Source of the DNA: Axinella damicornis
Taxonomy: Eukaryota > Porifera > Demospongiae > Axinellida > Axinellidae
Assembly: GCA_963931865.1 (NCBI GenBank)
Contig: OZ007510.1
Coordinates: 4,672,366 to 4,736,365, forward strand
Reading direction: 5' to 3'
Length of the DNA stretch: 64,000 bases
Shown piece by piece: positions 1 through 18,619 of this stretch. The notes beneath the pieces were generated by a model. That model was not told the DNA's origin. It saw nothing but the letters and a program-made list of their open reading frames with translations, and made no database searches. How positions within the stretch are numbered: the stretch's first letter is position 1; each line of letters opens with the position of its first letter. The position numbers were made by a program, and so were the translations under genes.

Positions 1-2
1 CT

Positions 3-170
3 GAATCGCATGTTACATCTCCTACAGTACCTCCAGTGAACCCGATACCCACTGTCCCCGAACGTAATCCTCCACCTCGTCGATCCGGCCGGACACGACA
101 GCCTCCAGACCGATACGGAACAGTGATCAGTTATCCTGACTGTTACCCTTCGGATTCTGACAGTACTTGA
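3..170 (+). CDS. Partial LTR-retrotransposon polyprotein, C-terminal tail
   Basis: An open frame enters from the left edge and ends at a TGA at 168-170. The last 55 residues are rich in proline and arginine, with a PPRRSGRTRQPPDRYG stretch. This kind of basic, proline-rich end is typical of integrase tails in Ty3/Gypsy-type elements of animals. It is followed at 189-200 by a purine-rich tract and then by an LTR, the expected order at the 3' end of such an element. The family assignment rests on a short tail and is tentative. The frame looks intact as far as it can be seen. Confidence 0.6.
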   Translation, partial: ESHVTSPTVPPVNPIPTVPERNPPPRRSGRTRQPPDRYGTVISYPDCYPSDSDST

Positions 171-203
171 TGCGAGGACGCATCACACTAGAAGGGGGAG
201 TAG

Positions 204-447
204 TGTAACGTATACGGACAATGGACATTGTAATTTGTACACCTGTTTCTGCCTACCTGCCTGTATGTCTGTCTCCATTGTTGTATTGTTGTACTTTGCC
301 TGTTTTGACCAGTATGACCAGTATATACCTGTTTCGGTTCTGTGCCTATATAAAACCTGTACTGTGTGCTATTATTGGCGGATTACTATTTGAACTGAGC
401 TAGCTATGTCATTGTGATTTCCAAGTTGTCGGACGCTGCGCGTTACA
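204..447 (+). mobile_element. 3' LTR of a retrotransposon (244 bp)
   Basis: The segment begins TGTAACG and ends CGTTACA, a 7-bp terminal inverted repeat with the canonical TG...CA ends. A polypurine tract (agaagggggag, 190-200) lies just upstream, as needed for plus-strand priming. A TATA box (tatataaaa, about 347-355) lies inside, as expected for the LTR promoter. The element is on the plus strand and sits in an intron, or just past the last visible exon, of minus-strand receptor gene 1. The 5' LTR and most of the coding region lie left of the window, so its age and target duplication cannot be judged. Confidence 0.8.
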
Positions 448-491
448 CATGCATCAATAGATAGAAGTTGGAAGACAGGGAAAATCATCAC

Positions 492-9589
<9,098 letters not shown>

Positions 9590-10304
9590 ATTTTTTCGGA
9601 CCTGCAGGGAGTCAGCAAATGATGCCAAATTGGAGGTGGAGTCTTGAGACAACCAAACGTCAGTATACTGCAGCTAGGTAGCTGTATCAACAGAAAACGG
9701 TACAATCATACTTTATGAACGAAGTATACGGTGTCTCCACTTCATTCCAGCACTGCAACTATGATGTTTTGCCTCTGAGCAAGCGCTCACTCGTCGATAT
9801 GCGAACGATGCTCATCAACTGTGTACGCGCATGCGCAGTCTTCAACGTTCAAGGGTCAAAGTTCCGACCAGAAGGTAACCGGAGAAGGCAGAGCATAATT
9901 TTTCAATTAGACTCTAGAATGAATTCAAGACCGCACAAGCTCAGGTGGCGTGCATTGCGTGCAGCGACTGCGCGGCCGGATGACTGAGTGGAGAATCCGG
10001 TGCCCCTGCCAATGATGTTCCTGCCAATCCGCTGCTACTTAGCTATGTAGCTAGCTAACTGCTGTACATGTGACTCCATCGTATTACAGGATAACTCCAT
10101 CAGTGCTTGCAGTCCACATCCACATACGCATAACTATACTCGAGTTGGTTCAGCCAATTTCTATACTTAGTATTCACTATTCACACATGGGTGCTTCTTT
10201 CAAACCACTTATGTTCAAACTGAAACATTATTAAATGCAGTCTTGGGATACTACAATAAAACTTGCTGAACAGATTAGCAAAACAGAAACTACTGCAAGT
10301 ATTG
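9590..10304. other. Spacer between receptor gene 1 start and ACBD3-like gene end
   Basis: It must hold the promoter and 5' UTR of receptor gene 1 and the 3' UTR of the ACBD3-like gene, both on the minus strand. The part from 9780 to 10010 is richer in CG than its surroundings. I see no convincing TATA box or further exon. Confidence 0.5.
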
Positions 10305-13300
10305 CTAAGTTGTCTTCTGGTAAAATACTTTGTAGTACACAACTTTGGGACTCTGAAGTGAATAAGAGTTGTCAAAACGGAGAAAATACGTTCCTTGTGA
10401 TTGGTACTGATGACTGCCGAGCACAAGATCTTCTGAACAGTCTCTCCTCACAACTGGCAATAGCACTTCTACGGGGCACTCCTGATCGCTTCTTCTCTGG
10501 AATCCCAAGCCAAATCCGATGTCACTACTTTCAGTCACAAATTCCCAAAATACGGCGGATGCATCTGTGGTTGTGGGTACTTGAATGACTACAGTCTCTC
10601 CAGAGTTGATCACCAACTGGCTATCAGTGGAGTCTTTCACTTGACAAATGAACTGTCTTGCAGCCTTTGGGCTACACCACAGAGCTGCTGGGGCCAGCAC
10701 ACTCTTGACACCTATGGGGGGCTTGTCAGCAGGAGCACTGGTGGTGGTGGGCGTGGGTGCTTGGTGATCATTTGGTACAGAAGATGCCTGCATGCAAAAA
10801 AAAAAGAAAAAAAGACAGGTTTGCATAAAGTTCGCATCGGCAGTGCCCTCATGGGCTGTCCTTCACAGGCCTTTCACTATAGACAAGTCATTGGACGTTC
10901 ATGATTTGAATTCTCACTCAGCAACATAAGACCCATTTTTGATCGGTATATATAGTCCTAGCCGCAATTAGGTATTTACATTCTCCTGCTACTAGTGTTG
11001 TGAACCTTGTCCAAACCAGTAATTGGATGCTGCATCAACGCACTGATAGTAAACATGTTAGTACAGCATGCAGCCTTGCACTGACATACAGATCTTTGCA
11101 GGTTGGTCTCTTAAGGAGGTGCGAGGGTTGTGCACGTGCATATATGGAGAAGTTGAGTCTCTGTGCATTATATAGGTTAGACACTGAGACCAAGGGGATC
11201 TACGGGATTTAGAAACCCGAGGGCCCTGGGCTGTAGCGTCCCGAGCGCAGCGAGGGCCCGAGGGTTTCTAAATTGCGTAGATCCCATTGGTCTCAGTGTC
11301 TAGAGTATAGCAACGGTAACTACGCTAGCGCTTCAGTTGTCAACAAAATAACCTATGAGTCGAAGCTCCTTTTCGACGAAATAAGAGACTGGGTACGAGT
11401 ATGACAAGGTCGCTGACATACAAGGGCGCTCGAGTGACTTGCGCGCACGTAGCTACGATCAAGGAGTCACATGGCTCCGCCCCTCAACTTGGCTCCACCC
11501 CACCAATGTCGTCATTGACCGCTTAGCCCTCCTTTGAGCTCTCATGTACCATTTGTACTCCCAACAAAAGTGTACACAGAGACAGAGTACACAGATAATT
11601 ATGTGCACTGCCTGTAATTCTAAAGCAGTTGTTGGGGCGAGCGTGAGCGAGCCCCACACTAGCGTGACTTCATTGCGCAGAGCGTGTGTATCTATGCTTG
11701 CTTGCTTGCTTGCTTGTCATCTTGCAAATACCGTAAATTTTAAATCAGCGAATTTCCCTTGCACGTGCACAATAATATTCAAATTCAACAACGAGCTCTA
11801 TACGCACCTCGATACGCCGGATGCAAGGAATCGTGATCCGTCTAGCAGCTCTAGCTACCTGTTCGACGGACGATAGCGACAACAAAGACGGAGAGACCAT
11901 GCACTCGTGGACATTGGCTAGAGCACCATGAACATTCTGCCTCCTCGGTGGCGACACTGACAAAGGCAGAGACTGCGGCTCAGGAGTCGTGGACCTACCG
12001 TGGCGCCATGGCCGGTGATGTTGGTGCTAGACTGCTTCAGCTACAATGCTAACCTGACTCACAGTTGCTGTGATGTACACGAGTGTATGTTTAGTGCCAT
12101 AATTTCTGTGGCCTATGCTCATTGCCCTGTCACAGTGCAGTCATGTGAATGCAACTGCTCCATGCATGTCCTGCGACACGCGCATGCACTTCACTCAGGC
12201 TCGCCCCCCAATGTCCTGCATTCCTCTACCTATAGTTAATGCCAGCTGAAGGGTTTGCTGAATCCCCTTCATTAATGCCTGCTGAGGGGTTTTCCAGATC
12301 CCCTCCATGTAAGCTGCTTAGGGAGCTGCTTATTATGTATTGTTCTATGATCAATAGGCTTTGCCAGGGGGGGTAGGACAAGATCACGTGCACTGTCATT
12401 TAGTATGACGTAATGCAAAGTCGTTCTGCTGCTTTTCTCCGTGGAAGAAGGCTGCATTGCGCTTTCAATGCATCCTGAAGAGTAACCTCCATGCAAAGAC
12501 TGTGACCGAACTGGGTACAAGCCACTACACACTGCTACGTGCCTGTACTGAGCAGTTATGTAAGTGACCATGCAGACTCACCGAGAATATCAGCGAATGC
12601 AGACTTGTTGACCGCACTCAAGTGTTTAGCATCAGGTAGGAAGTCAATAAAGCGATCGAACCCCATCGAACCCCAGCGATAAGTCAGCGCTAGAGCTGTT
12701 ACTAGTCTGCTAGTTCCGCATACTTCTTGTATATTATTGTGCACTTTACCTATGGAATGTTAATTGTACCACGTGCGCACAGACCTTGTCCCACCCCCCC
12801 TGAGGCTTTGCTGTACTTTCCCACCCTAGATGTGTTGTGGGGGGATCCCCATACCAATCACTTCATGATTCATCCCCCCAAATCACATTGTAGGGAATGT
12901 ATAAGACAACTACCATTGTACTGCGACCAAACTGCCACTGTATAACAGCAACTGGTTGTGCCTAGACAAGCTAAACAGCAACTGACACCATGGGTGTGGA
13001 ACCGGCTGGGGTGGCCTGGCGTACGCTGCATTCAGGGTTGAGGAACGATGGGGATGTGCGCCGACATTGTTGACTACCCCTGATCTTGTCCTGCCACGGT
13101 AAGCGTGGGGGACATTCCCGCTGTCGTGAGTAGTCTCGCGTTGCCCTGAAGTGCATTCACCAATACCCCGCCCAGTCCTCTTCTCTACGGCAAACTCTCC
13201 AGCATTGCCGTGAGTTTCAGGGAATGTAGCCCTCTTCCGGAAGCCACCAATCCGAAACTGGAGGTACATGTACTCATATAGCTCAAAGCCTAGCTCTCAG

Positions 13301-16300
13301 CGTTGCAGCTTAGCCAGCTACTTGCCAATGCTTGGCGCCAATCTCAGCCTAGCGCGCACCTGCATGCAACATGCACTGCCAGGCCCAACCCCACCTGCAC
13401 GCTCATCCGCTTGTGTGTTAACTCCGTTAGGCTCCAAATAGAGAGAGGTGTGCTAATTCAATCACATCCTTGAGAGACAGTGATCGCTAAATCCCCCTAC
13501 ACAATTAGTCTCGCGTCCAGCCCCAGTAGAGAATGTCATGGTGGCTTGATCATGAGTTACATTTCTTGTCACAGAGGTGTGTCCAGTGAAGGTGTAATTA
13601 AGTGTTGATTGTGCTAACAATGCAATTATCAGAGAAGTTGAAGATAGATGCTCCTTTGCGTACAATAGAATGGACACGGGGTAAATTTTATAAAGTTTGA
13701 CGCAAAATTAGAAATTACCGTTTTGGACTCGTCAATTTTGATGGAGAATTAGAGTGGCGCAAAGTTAGAGCGCTTACGGTATTTGCCGTGTAACCCTACC
13801 TTTAACATGACATTCACTAGTTAGTGTGGGGTAAGCTCAACAAATCATGGTCCCACCCATACCCCTACTAGTTTACTATTAACCAGTAGCATGAGACTTG
13901 GAAGACTAACATGTCTGCGGTATGCTCATGGAATATGAATCCAAATTTAAACAGCACTGGAAACAATGACAAGTGCAGTACCTCGAGTCCATCTTGATGG
14001 TCCTTTGGGTGGTCGTGGTCCGGGCTGTCAACTGCTACTTCCATCTTTCTGCATTAACACAGAGAGTTAAGTCAAACAACAGACATGCAGATGTAGCAAT
14101 GAGTGTGTGTGTGTGCACAGACAGGTGGCTGCATGCTGTAACAACATTTCGGATCACCCCCCCCCCCCCCCCCCCCCCCCCTCTCCTGTTCAGATTCAGT
14201 GATGATTCCTTGTCTAGCTACCAAGCTCAGCATTTCAGCAACTTAGACCACCTAAGCTGCACGCCTAGCCTTGTCTTGCTTCTGTAGTCTAAACGCTCTT
14301 TGCTCAGTACTCAAGTCTAACTAACAATGCAGCCCTTCTCTTTTGCTGCCATCCTCACACCATTTTACCACTTCCCATATAAGGCCCCTTCCTCCATGGA
14401 GACCCACACTCCAACCCTCCTCCTCCTCCTCCAAAAGCCTTACCCATTCTCTCTCTGCTCTGCAGCCCTCTTGGACCCCTTCTCTCTCTGCTCTGCAGCC
14501 CTCTTGGACTTCCACTGTTCAAGGACAAACTCCCTAAGTCTTGGTGTAGCAGCATCCAGAAGACTTATCAGCCCATGGCGAGCCTCTCCCTGGCTCATGC
14601 CTCCTAGGGACTTCCAGGCTTTCCTGTGCACATCAAAAATGTGAAATTTTCATATTTCAAAGTCCAAGCATGTGCAAGCCCCAAAGTGGGGGGGGGGGGG
14701 GGCTAATAGCACAAGTGTAGAGGCGCGTAGTGCCGATCAATTCGTGCGAAGCACAAAAAGTTTTTGGCGCCTTCATTTTTCAGTTATCAGGATTGGCTCT
14801 CGTGGCACCTTCATGCTTTGCACTGCAAGTTAGTAGTAGCAACACCACTTCCAGGATCGATGCTGCAGAGAGACATCGAGCTAGCTACTATTCACGGGCG
14901 CACCTTTCGCCTGGTGCCAGCCTGCTGTTTTGGGGGGGGGGGGGGGGGGGGGGGGCTCAGCCCTCCTGGGCCAGCAAAGATTCAAGTGCAGACAGTACAG
15001 TAGAATCAGCCGTAATTAGCTGTAACCCTAACCCCTCTAAATGAAACCTCCTATGCTATAAACAGAAGCAGTCCAAAATCAGGATGTTTAGCTCCATTCA
15101 AAGGAACCAGTCCAGTTTGTCACCTACCTGTACCAAGGTAAAAATCTAATTTACATTCCTGCAGTCAGGAGAAGTAGTAAAACTATGACATAACAGGCAA
15201 ATGGTTTCCTCATTGTGCCATACATAGGAACAACATATTAGGGAACATTCCAGTGGCTGGAATCATGTTTCCAACATGAGGGGTTTGATTTTCCCCTGAA
15301 CAGCAGGCAGGAAGATACTGTAATGGGATGTACAAGTAAGGCTTCAAGCCCATGGGCCTGCAGAGGTAGCTTTGCTTTTCCATCAGCTACAATCTACACC
15401 TTTGATGGATCAATCTGACTTCACACTCAGAGACTGACTTGAGGGCCAAGTATGGAACTAAAGGTTGCCCACCTTGCAGGATATATAGATGCTGCAAAAG
15501 AGCATTAAATGGAATCCATTGCTATGACATCATCACAGAAACAGCACACATACCTCCTATCAGAGCCCACAACATCAAAGTATCCTGTGTCAAGGTCCTT
15601 CTCTGGGCAATACGGACCGAGCTTCTCTTGCTTGTAGAATGCCAGAAACTTGATCTTTTGTCCGTAGTCCAGGGAAATGTGATCCCGCTCTGAATACCAG
15701 ACCAGGCGATCAGGATTATCATCACACAGTAGTACACACACATGCATGCTGACAAGGGGGTGACACTCTAGTCACTCTGATTCGCTCTAGTCACAGCTGC
15801 GACCGGGCTTATCGGCACACTTGACCCCGGGTCAAGGGTAAAATGTGCACGCGGTCAAACGGTCAAGTGGTCAAGCAGCAAAAATGATGGTCAAGATTTC
15901 TTGACCCTAGTCGTAGCTGTGACTATGGCGTCTATGGGAGTGTCACCCCCTTGTGCTGATATACATGACTGAGGGTGACAGCACACGGCTGTGTCCCTGC
16001 GTCTCTGCTTGTTCAGAACTTGGTTGACAGTTTCGCTGCCTCATTTTCAGGCTTGCTCACTTGCAGTATATCATATAATCCCAATCTCCCCCAATGACCA
16101 CAATCCAACCACATGCATGGAGATGTCTCCACTGATCAATTTACTCATTGAAAGTTCGTTGATGAGTAGGTGTGGACGGAGTTATGAATCTTTCTTGGGT
16201 GCATTTCCAAGTATTCCATTAATTAGTGTACTAGGCTTCTGTTACATACCTGTAATAGGAACAGAATCTCTTCCATTAGATTGGATCTACCAAATACACT

Positions 16301-16633
16301 TGAACCAGACCTACCCTGCAGTAAAATCTCCACACCTTAATGCTTTTATAGGCAGGTGTGATATGGTGTGGTCTAGTCTCTCAATACTTGCTTGAGCCAA
16401 CTAGGGCCATCATGCAATATTACTACCTTAGTAAGGTAAAGTGGTAAGCTAAGCATTTAATCTTCAAACCCTTTGAGCCAAAGGCTGGTCTCTCAAGGGG
16501 AGGAGGGCTAAAGAAAGTACTTTGGCTCAGTCCATACAGGCTATTACTCACCTTTCCTGTAAAACTCTAGCACTAAGGGGAACAAACTGCTGATAGGAAT
16601 GTCCCAAATTGTCCTCTCTCTGCTGTCAGTCAT
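10305..16633 (-). CDS. ACBD3: ACBD3-like Golgi protein (ACBP and GOLD domains), complete
   Basis: Five exons: 16633-16552, 15689-15554, 14623-14444, 14048-13982 and 10787-10305, 948 nt and 315 residues, phases 1, 2, 2 and 0. Exons 1-3 give an acyl-CoA-binding domain (W-IPISSLFPLVLEFY, KIKFLAFYKQEKLGPY, GYFDVVGSDRR, AWKSLGGMS). Exon 3 ends in a charged KRAAEQRE repeat. The last exon is a GOLD domain with FWEFVTESSDIGFG and GSHQY...YFLRFDNSYSL...VYYKVFY. This order is that of animal ACBD3 (GCP60), a Golgi scaffold that binds giantin, PI4KB and PKA regulators. It is shorter than the roughly 530-residue vertebrate protein, mainly in the charged and glutamine-rich middle. No exon was found between 10787 and 13982. 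A small extra one cannot be excluded, although phases join without it. Confidence 0.87.
10990..11116 (+). mobile_element. Element C, 5' fragment
   Basis: Starts ctagtgttgtgaaccttgtc and runs on with similarity to the left part of the complete copy at 43221-43616, to the shared ggtctcttaaggaggtg. It then diverges, so the copy is broken. A right-hand fragment of the same family (ctaattcaatcacatccttg) is at about 13453. Confidence 0.65.
11178..11302. mobile_element. Hairpin element (MITE-like), ~125 bp
   Basis: Two arms of about 50 bp read as reverse complements: tagacactgagaccaa on the left and ttggtctcagtgtcta on the right, with matching gatctacg and gtttctaaat/atttagaaac blocks. The centre is GC-rich. 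The whole would fold into one stem. No coding capacity. Confidence 0.75.
13508..13670 (+). mobile_element. Element B, left-end fragment
   Basis: Begins tagtctcgcgtccag and contains gagttacatttcttgtcaca followed by a stretch that matches 28430-28520, the left end of the complete copy at 28370-28934. The right half is missing. Confidence 0.65.
14157..14181. repeat. Poly-C tract
   Basis: An unbroken run of 25 C in an intron of the ACBD3-like gene. Confidence 0.9.
14688..14702. repeat. Poly-G tract
   Basis: A run of 15 G in an intron of the ACBD3-like gene, just right of its third exon. Confidence 0.9.
14932..14955. repeat. Poly-G tract
   Basis: A run of 24 G in the intron between exons 2 and 3 of the ACBD3-like gene. 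Confidence 0.9.
15752..15954. mobile_element. Terminal-inverted-repeat element, ~200 bp
   Basis: The left end acaagggggtgacact is repeated in inverted form at the right end (agtgtcacccccttgt), with weaker complementarity inward (ctagtcac...gtgactatg). Possible short target duplication tgctga on both sides. It lies in the first intron of the ACBD3-like gene. No coding capacity. Confidence 0.7.
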
Positions 16634-16860
16634 CCTCTACACTCTAGAGCTACACTGACTGTGTATACGTACGTGTCCTTTGTCCCACAATCTTTCAAAT
16701 ATTTTCCTCCAATTTCCCGCAACCGAGCATGTGGTGACGTAACAACGCCAGCCGGCCGCGCCGCGCCGCTGCCGCAGCTTTTGAATTTCTGGGAACGAGA
16801 CTAGTGGCGGCCAGGATTCTTAGAAGGGTGGTGTCTACTGTCTATCAATTAAGGTTAGTT
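16634..16860 (-). promoter_or_regulatory. Likely promoter and 5' UTR region of the ACBD3-like gene
   Basis: It lies immediately upstream of the ATG at 16633. At 16745-16780 it includes a CG-dense stretch (cggccgcgccgcgccgctgc) in otherwise AT-rich surroundings, as in CpG-type housekeeping promoters. No TATA box was identified. The call is positional. Confidence 0.35.
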
Positions 16861-18225
16861 GAGCACTGAGCACGGGGGGGGGAGGGTAGTCTTGTGGGCC
16901 TAACAGTAAATACAGCATAAAGTAAGGGAGGGGGTTTCTGGACACGGCCCAGTGTTATGGTATAAATGCAATTTTTTCCCCTGGAACCAATCTTTTGGAC
17001 TCCCCAGAATTACGTTAAGGCCATGCATGCAGACACTATATATAGTAGTGTTCCTTCCTTGTGACATTATTTTGATATGACATAACATTTTAAATTCCTC
17101 CTTGCGAACATCTGGCCCGCGCGATTAGGGAAGGGAGAGTGGATAGACCATTTCTACCCTCTATCTATCAATTCGCAGCGTGAGTGGCTAGCTACCCCAT
17201 CCACATATTTAATAGTTAAGCACACCACCCTAATTTGTTATAGTAGCATGATGGGTGGGTCTGTTTATACCTAGGATTTTGACGGCAACTCTCTGTATCA
17301 CCCCAGAATTCAACATGCAAAGGAAGCTCCAAGAACGCCCCATTTTTTAACAGTGTGCATGCCTGCAGCACGGTGGATGGCAGGCCAGTATGCAGTGTGG
17401 AGATGATGCTGTATGAATGGACCAGATTTCATTAACAGTGAGTGTTTAGTACACATGGGAAGAGGTTGTACATGTACCTATGGTAGCCTCGAACCCAGGC
17501 ACGTCGGAGGCTAGTACATCCCTATGCTTGTTTTGCATGGACATCGAGGGTTTCATTTTGGGGAGCTGGGGGGGGGGGATCTTTGCTACCCCCCTTTGAA
17601 ACATATCCATGTATGCAAGGCAACTCATGCCTCCCCATGCTAAGATTTCGTCCTGATCCCTTGAAAGATCTCTAAATGAAACACTGGACTTTCATATTTG
17701 CATTAAATTTTACACATCACTTGTAATTACCAGAGATTATGTCTCAATCCAATGTCAAGATGCATGCTATTCACTCCCTCCCTCATGTAGACTTTCTTTT
17801 GCTATACTAAGGTTTTCAGTTTGCTTGTCCAAGACACTGATGAGAGAGTGTGTGGTATACTCCTTTGCCGTTTACATGCCATCCTGTCTGTAAACAAACA
17901 CACAATTGCTATAACAAACATGCAGTAGAAAAACATTCCCAGCTTCAACTTCATAGGGCAACTGGAAAAGCAGGGAATGGGAAACGGGACGGGAACGAGA
18001 ACAGGAAACGGGACGGGAACGAGAACGGGAAACGGGACGGGAACGAGAATGGGAAATGAGACGGGAACGAGAACGGGAAATGGGACTGGAACGAGAACGG
18101 GAATGGGAACAGAAATTGGGAAACTGAAGATTACTTTCACATGTGATGGATGGACGGGCTATTGACTCGGACTCGAGCAGCGTGGACGAACTTTCCACCA
18201 TGAAACAGCCGAGACTAGCTCAGTA

Positions 18226-18533
18226 TAATCTCGGTACCAGACTATTCGCACACGGCGGAATAGTCTGGAAGACTGCCCATACATGAGTGAATCTGACACC
18301 CACTCCAAAAGGGGTGGGCGAGAAGTAGATAAGAACTACAGCGGCTCTATATACGGCACGTTTATTCCAAGGCGTTAAGTATACTGCTTGTGTGTACTTT
18401 ACTTAACGCCTTGGAATTAACGTGCCATATATGGAAGCACTGTGGCTTGCAGATTCTTGATGTCAGAACCACTCTTATATGGGCAGTCTTCCAGACTATT
18501 CCGCCGTGTGCGAATAGTCTGGTACCGAGACTG
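18226..18533. mobile_element. 308-bp inverted-repeat element inside the foldback element
   Basis: Terminal inverted repeats of about 40 bp begin tctcggtaccagactattcg. A second inner hairpin (ccaaggcgttaagt / acttaacgccttgg) lies at its centre. It is flanked by a direct repeat agctcagta (18217-18225 and 18534-18542). The matching right arm of the host palindrome has this site uninterrupted. A 9-bp duplication fits a Mutator-like transposase, which is inference. Confidence 0.82.
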
Positions 18534-18581
18534 AGCTCAGTAAGTGACAAAATTGTTTCTACAGATCAATCTGCATGGACC

Positions 18582-18619
18582 TAGCCTCGTCGTCTCGGGC
18601 CTGCATGGGAATGAGGCTA
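18582..18619. mobile_element. Micro-palindromic element (38 bp), 9-bp target duplication
   Basis: Starts tagcctcg and ends gaggcta. It is flanked by gcatggacc on both sides (18573-18581 and 18620-18628). The opposite arm of the host palindrome (gatccatgcagatc, near 18840) lacks the insertion. Confidence 0.85.

Larger units (their letters stand above)
10788..13981. other. 3.2-kb last intron of the ACBD3-like gene
   Basis: Holds mobile-element debris: part of element C (10990-11116), a hairpin element (11178-11302) and part of element B (from 13508). A GCTT run sits at about 11697-11716. Open frames on both strands are short and resemble no family. No further exon was recognised. Confidence 0.5.

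Noticed and set aside
15021..15037. Telomere-like ccctaa repeats
   Set aside because: Only about two imperfect units are present, within chance expectation.
17802..18201. Repetitive open frames (PVPFPVLV or SRSRP type) near 18000
   Set aside because: They come from the cggga-rich tandem repeats at the end of the foldback element, with no coding support.
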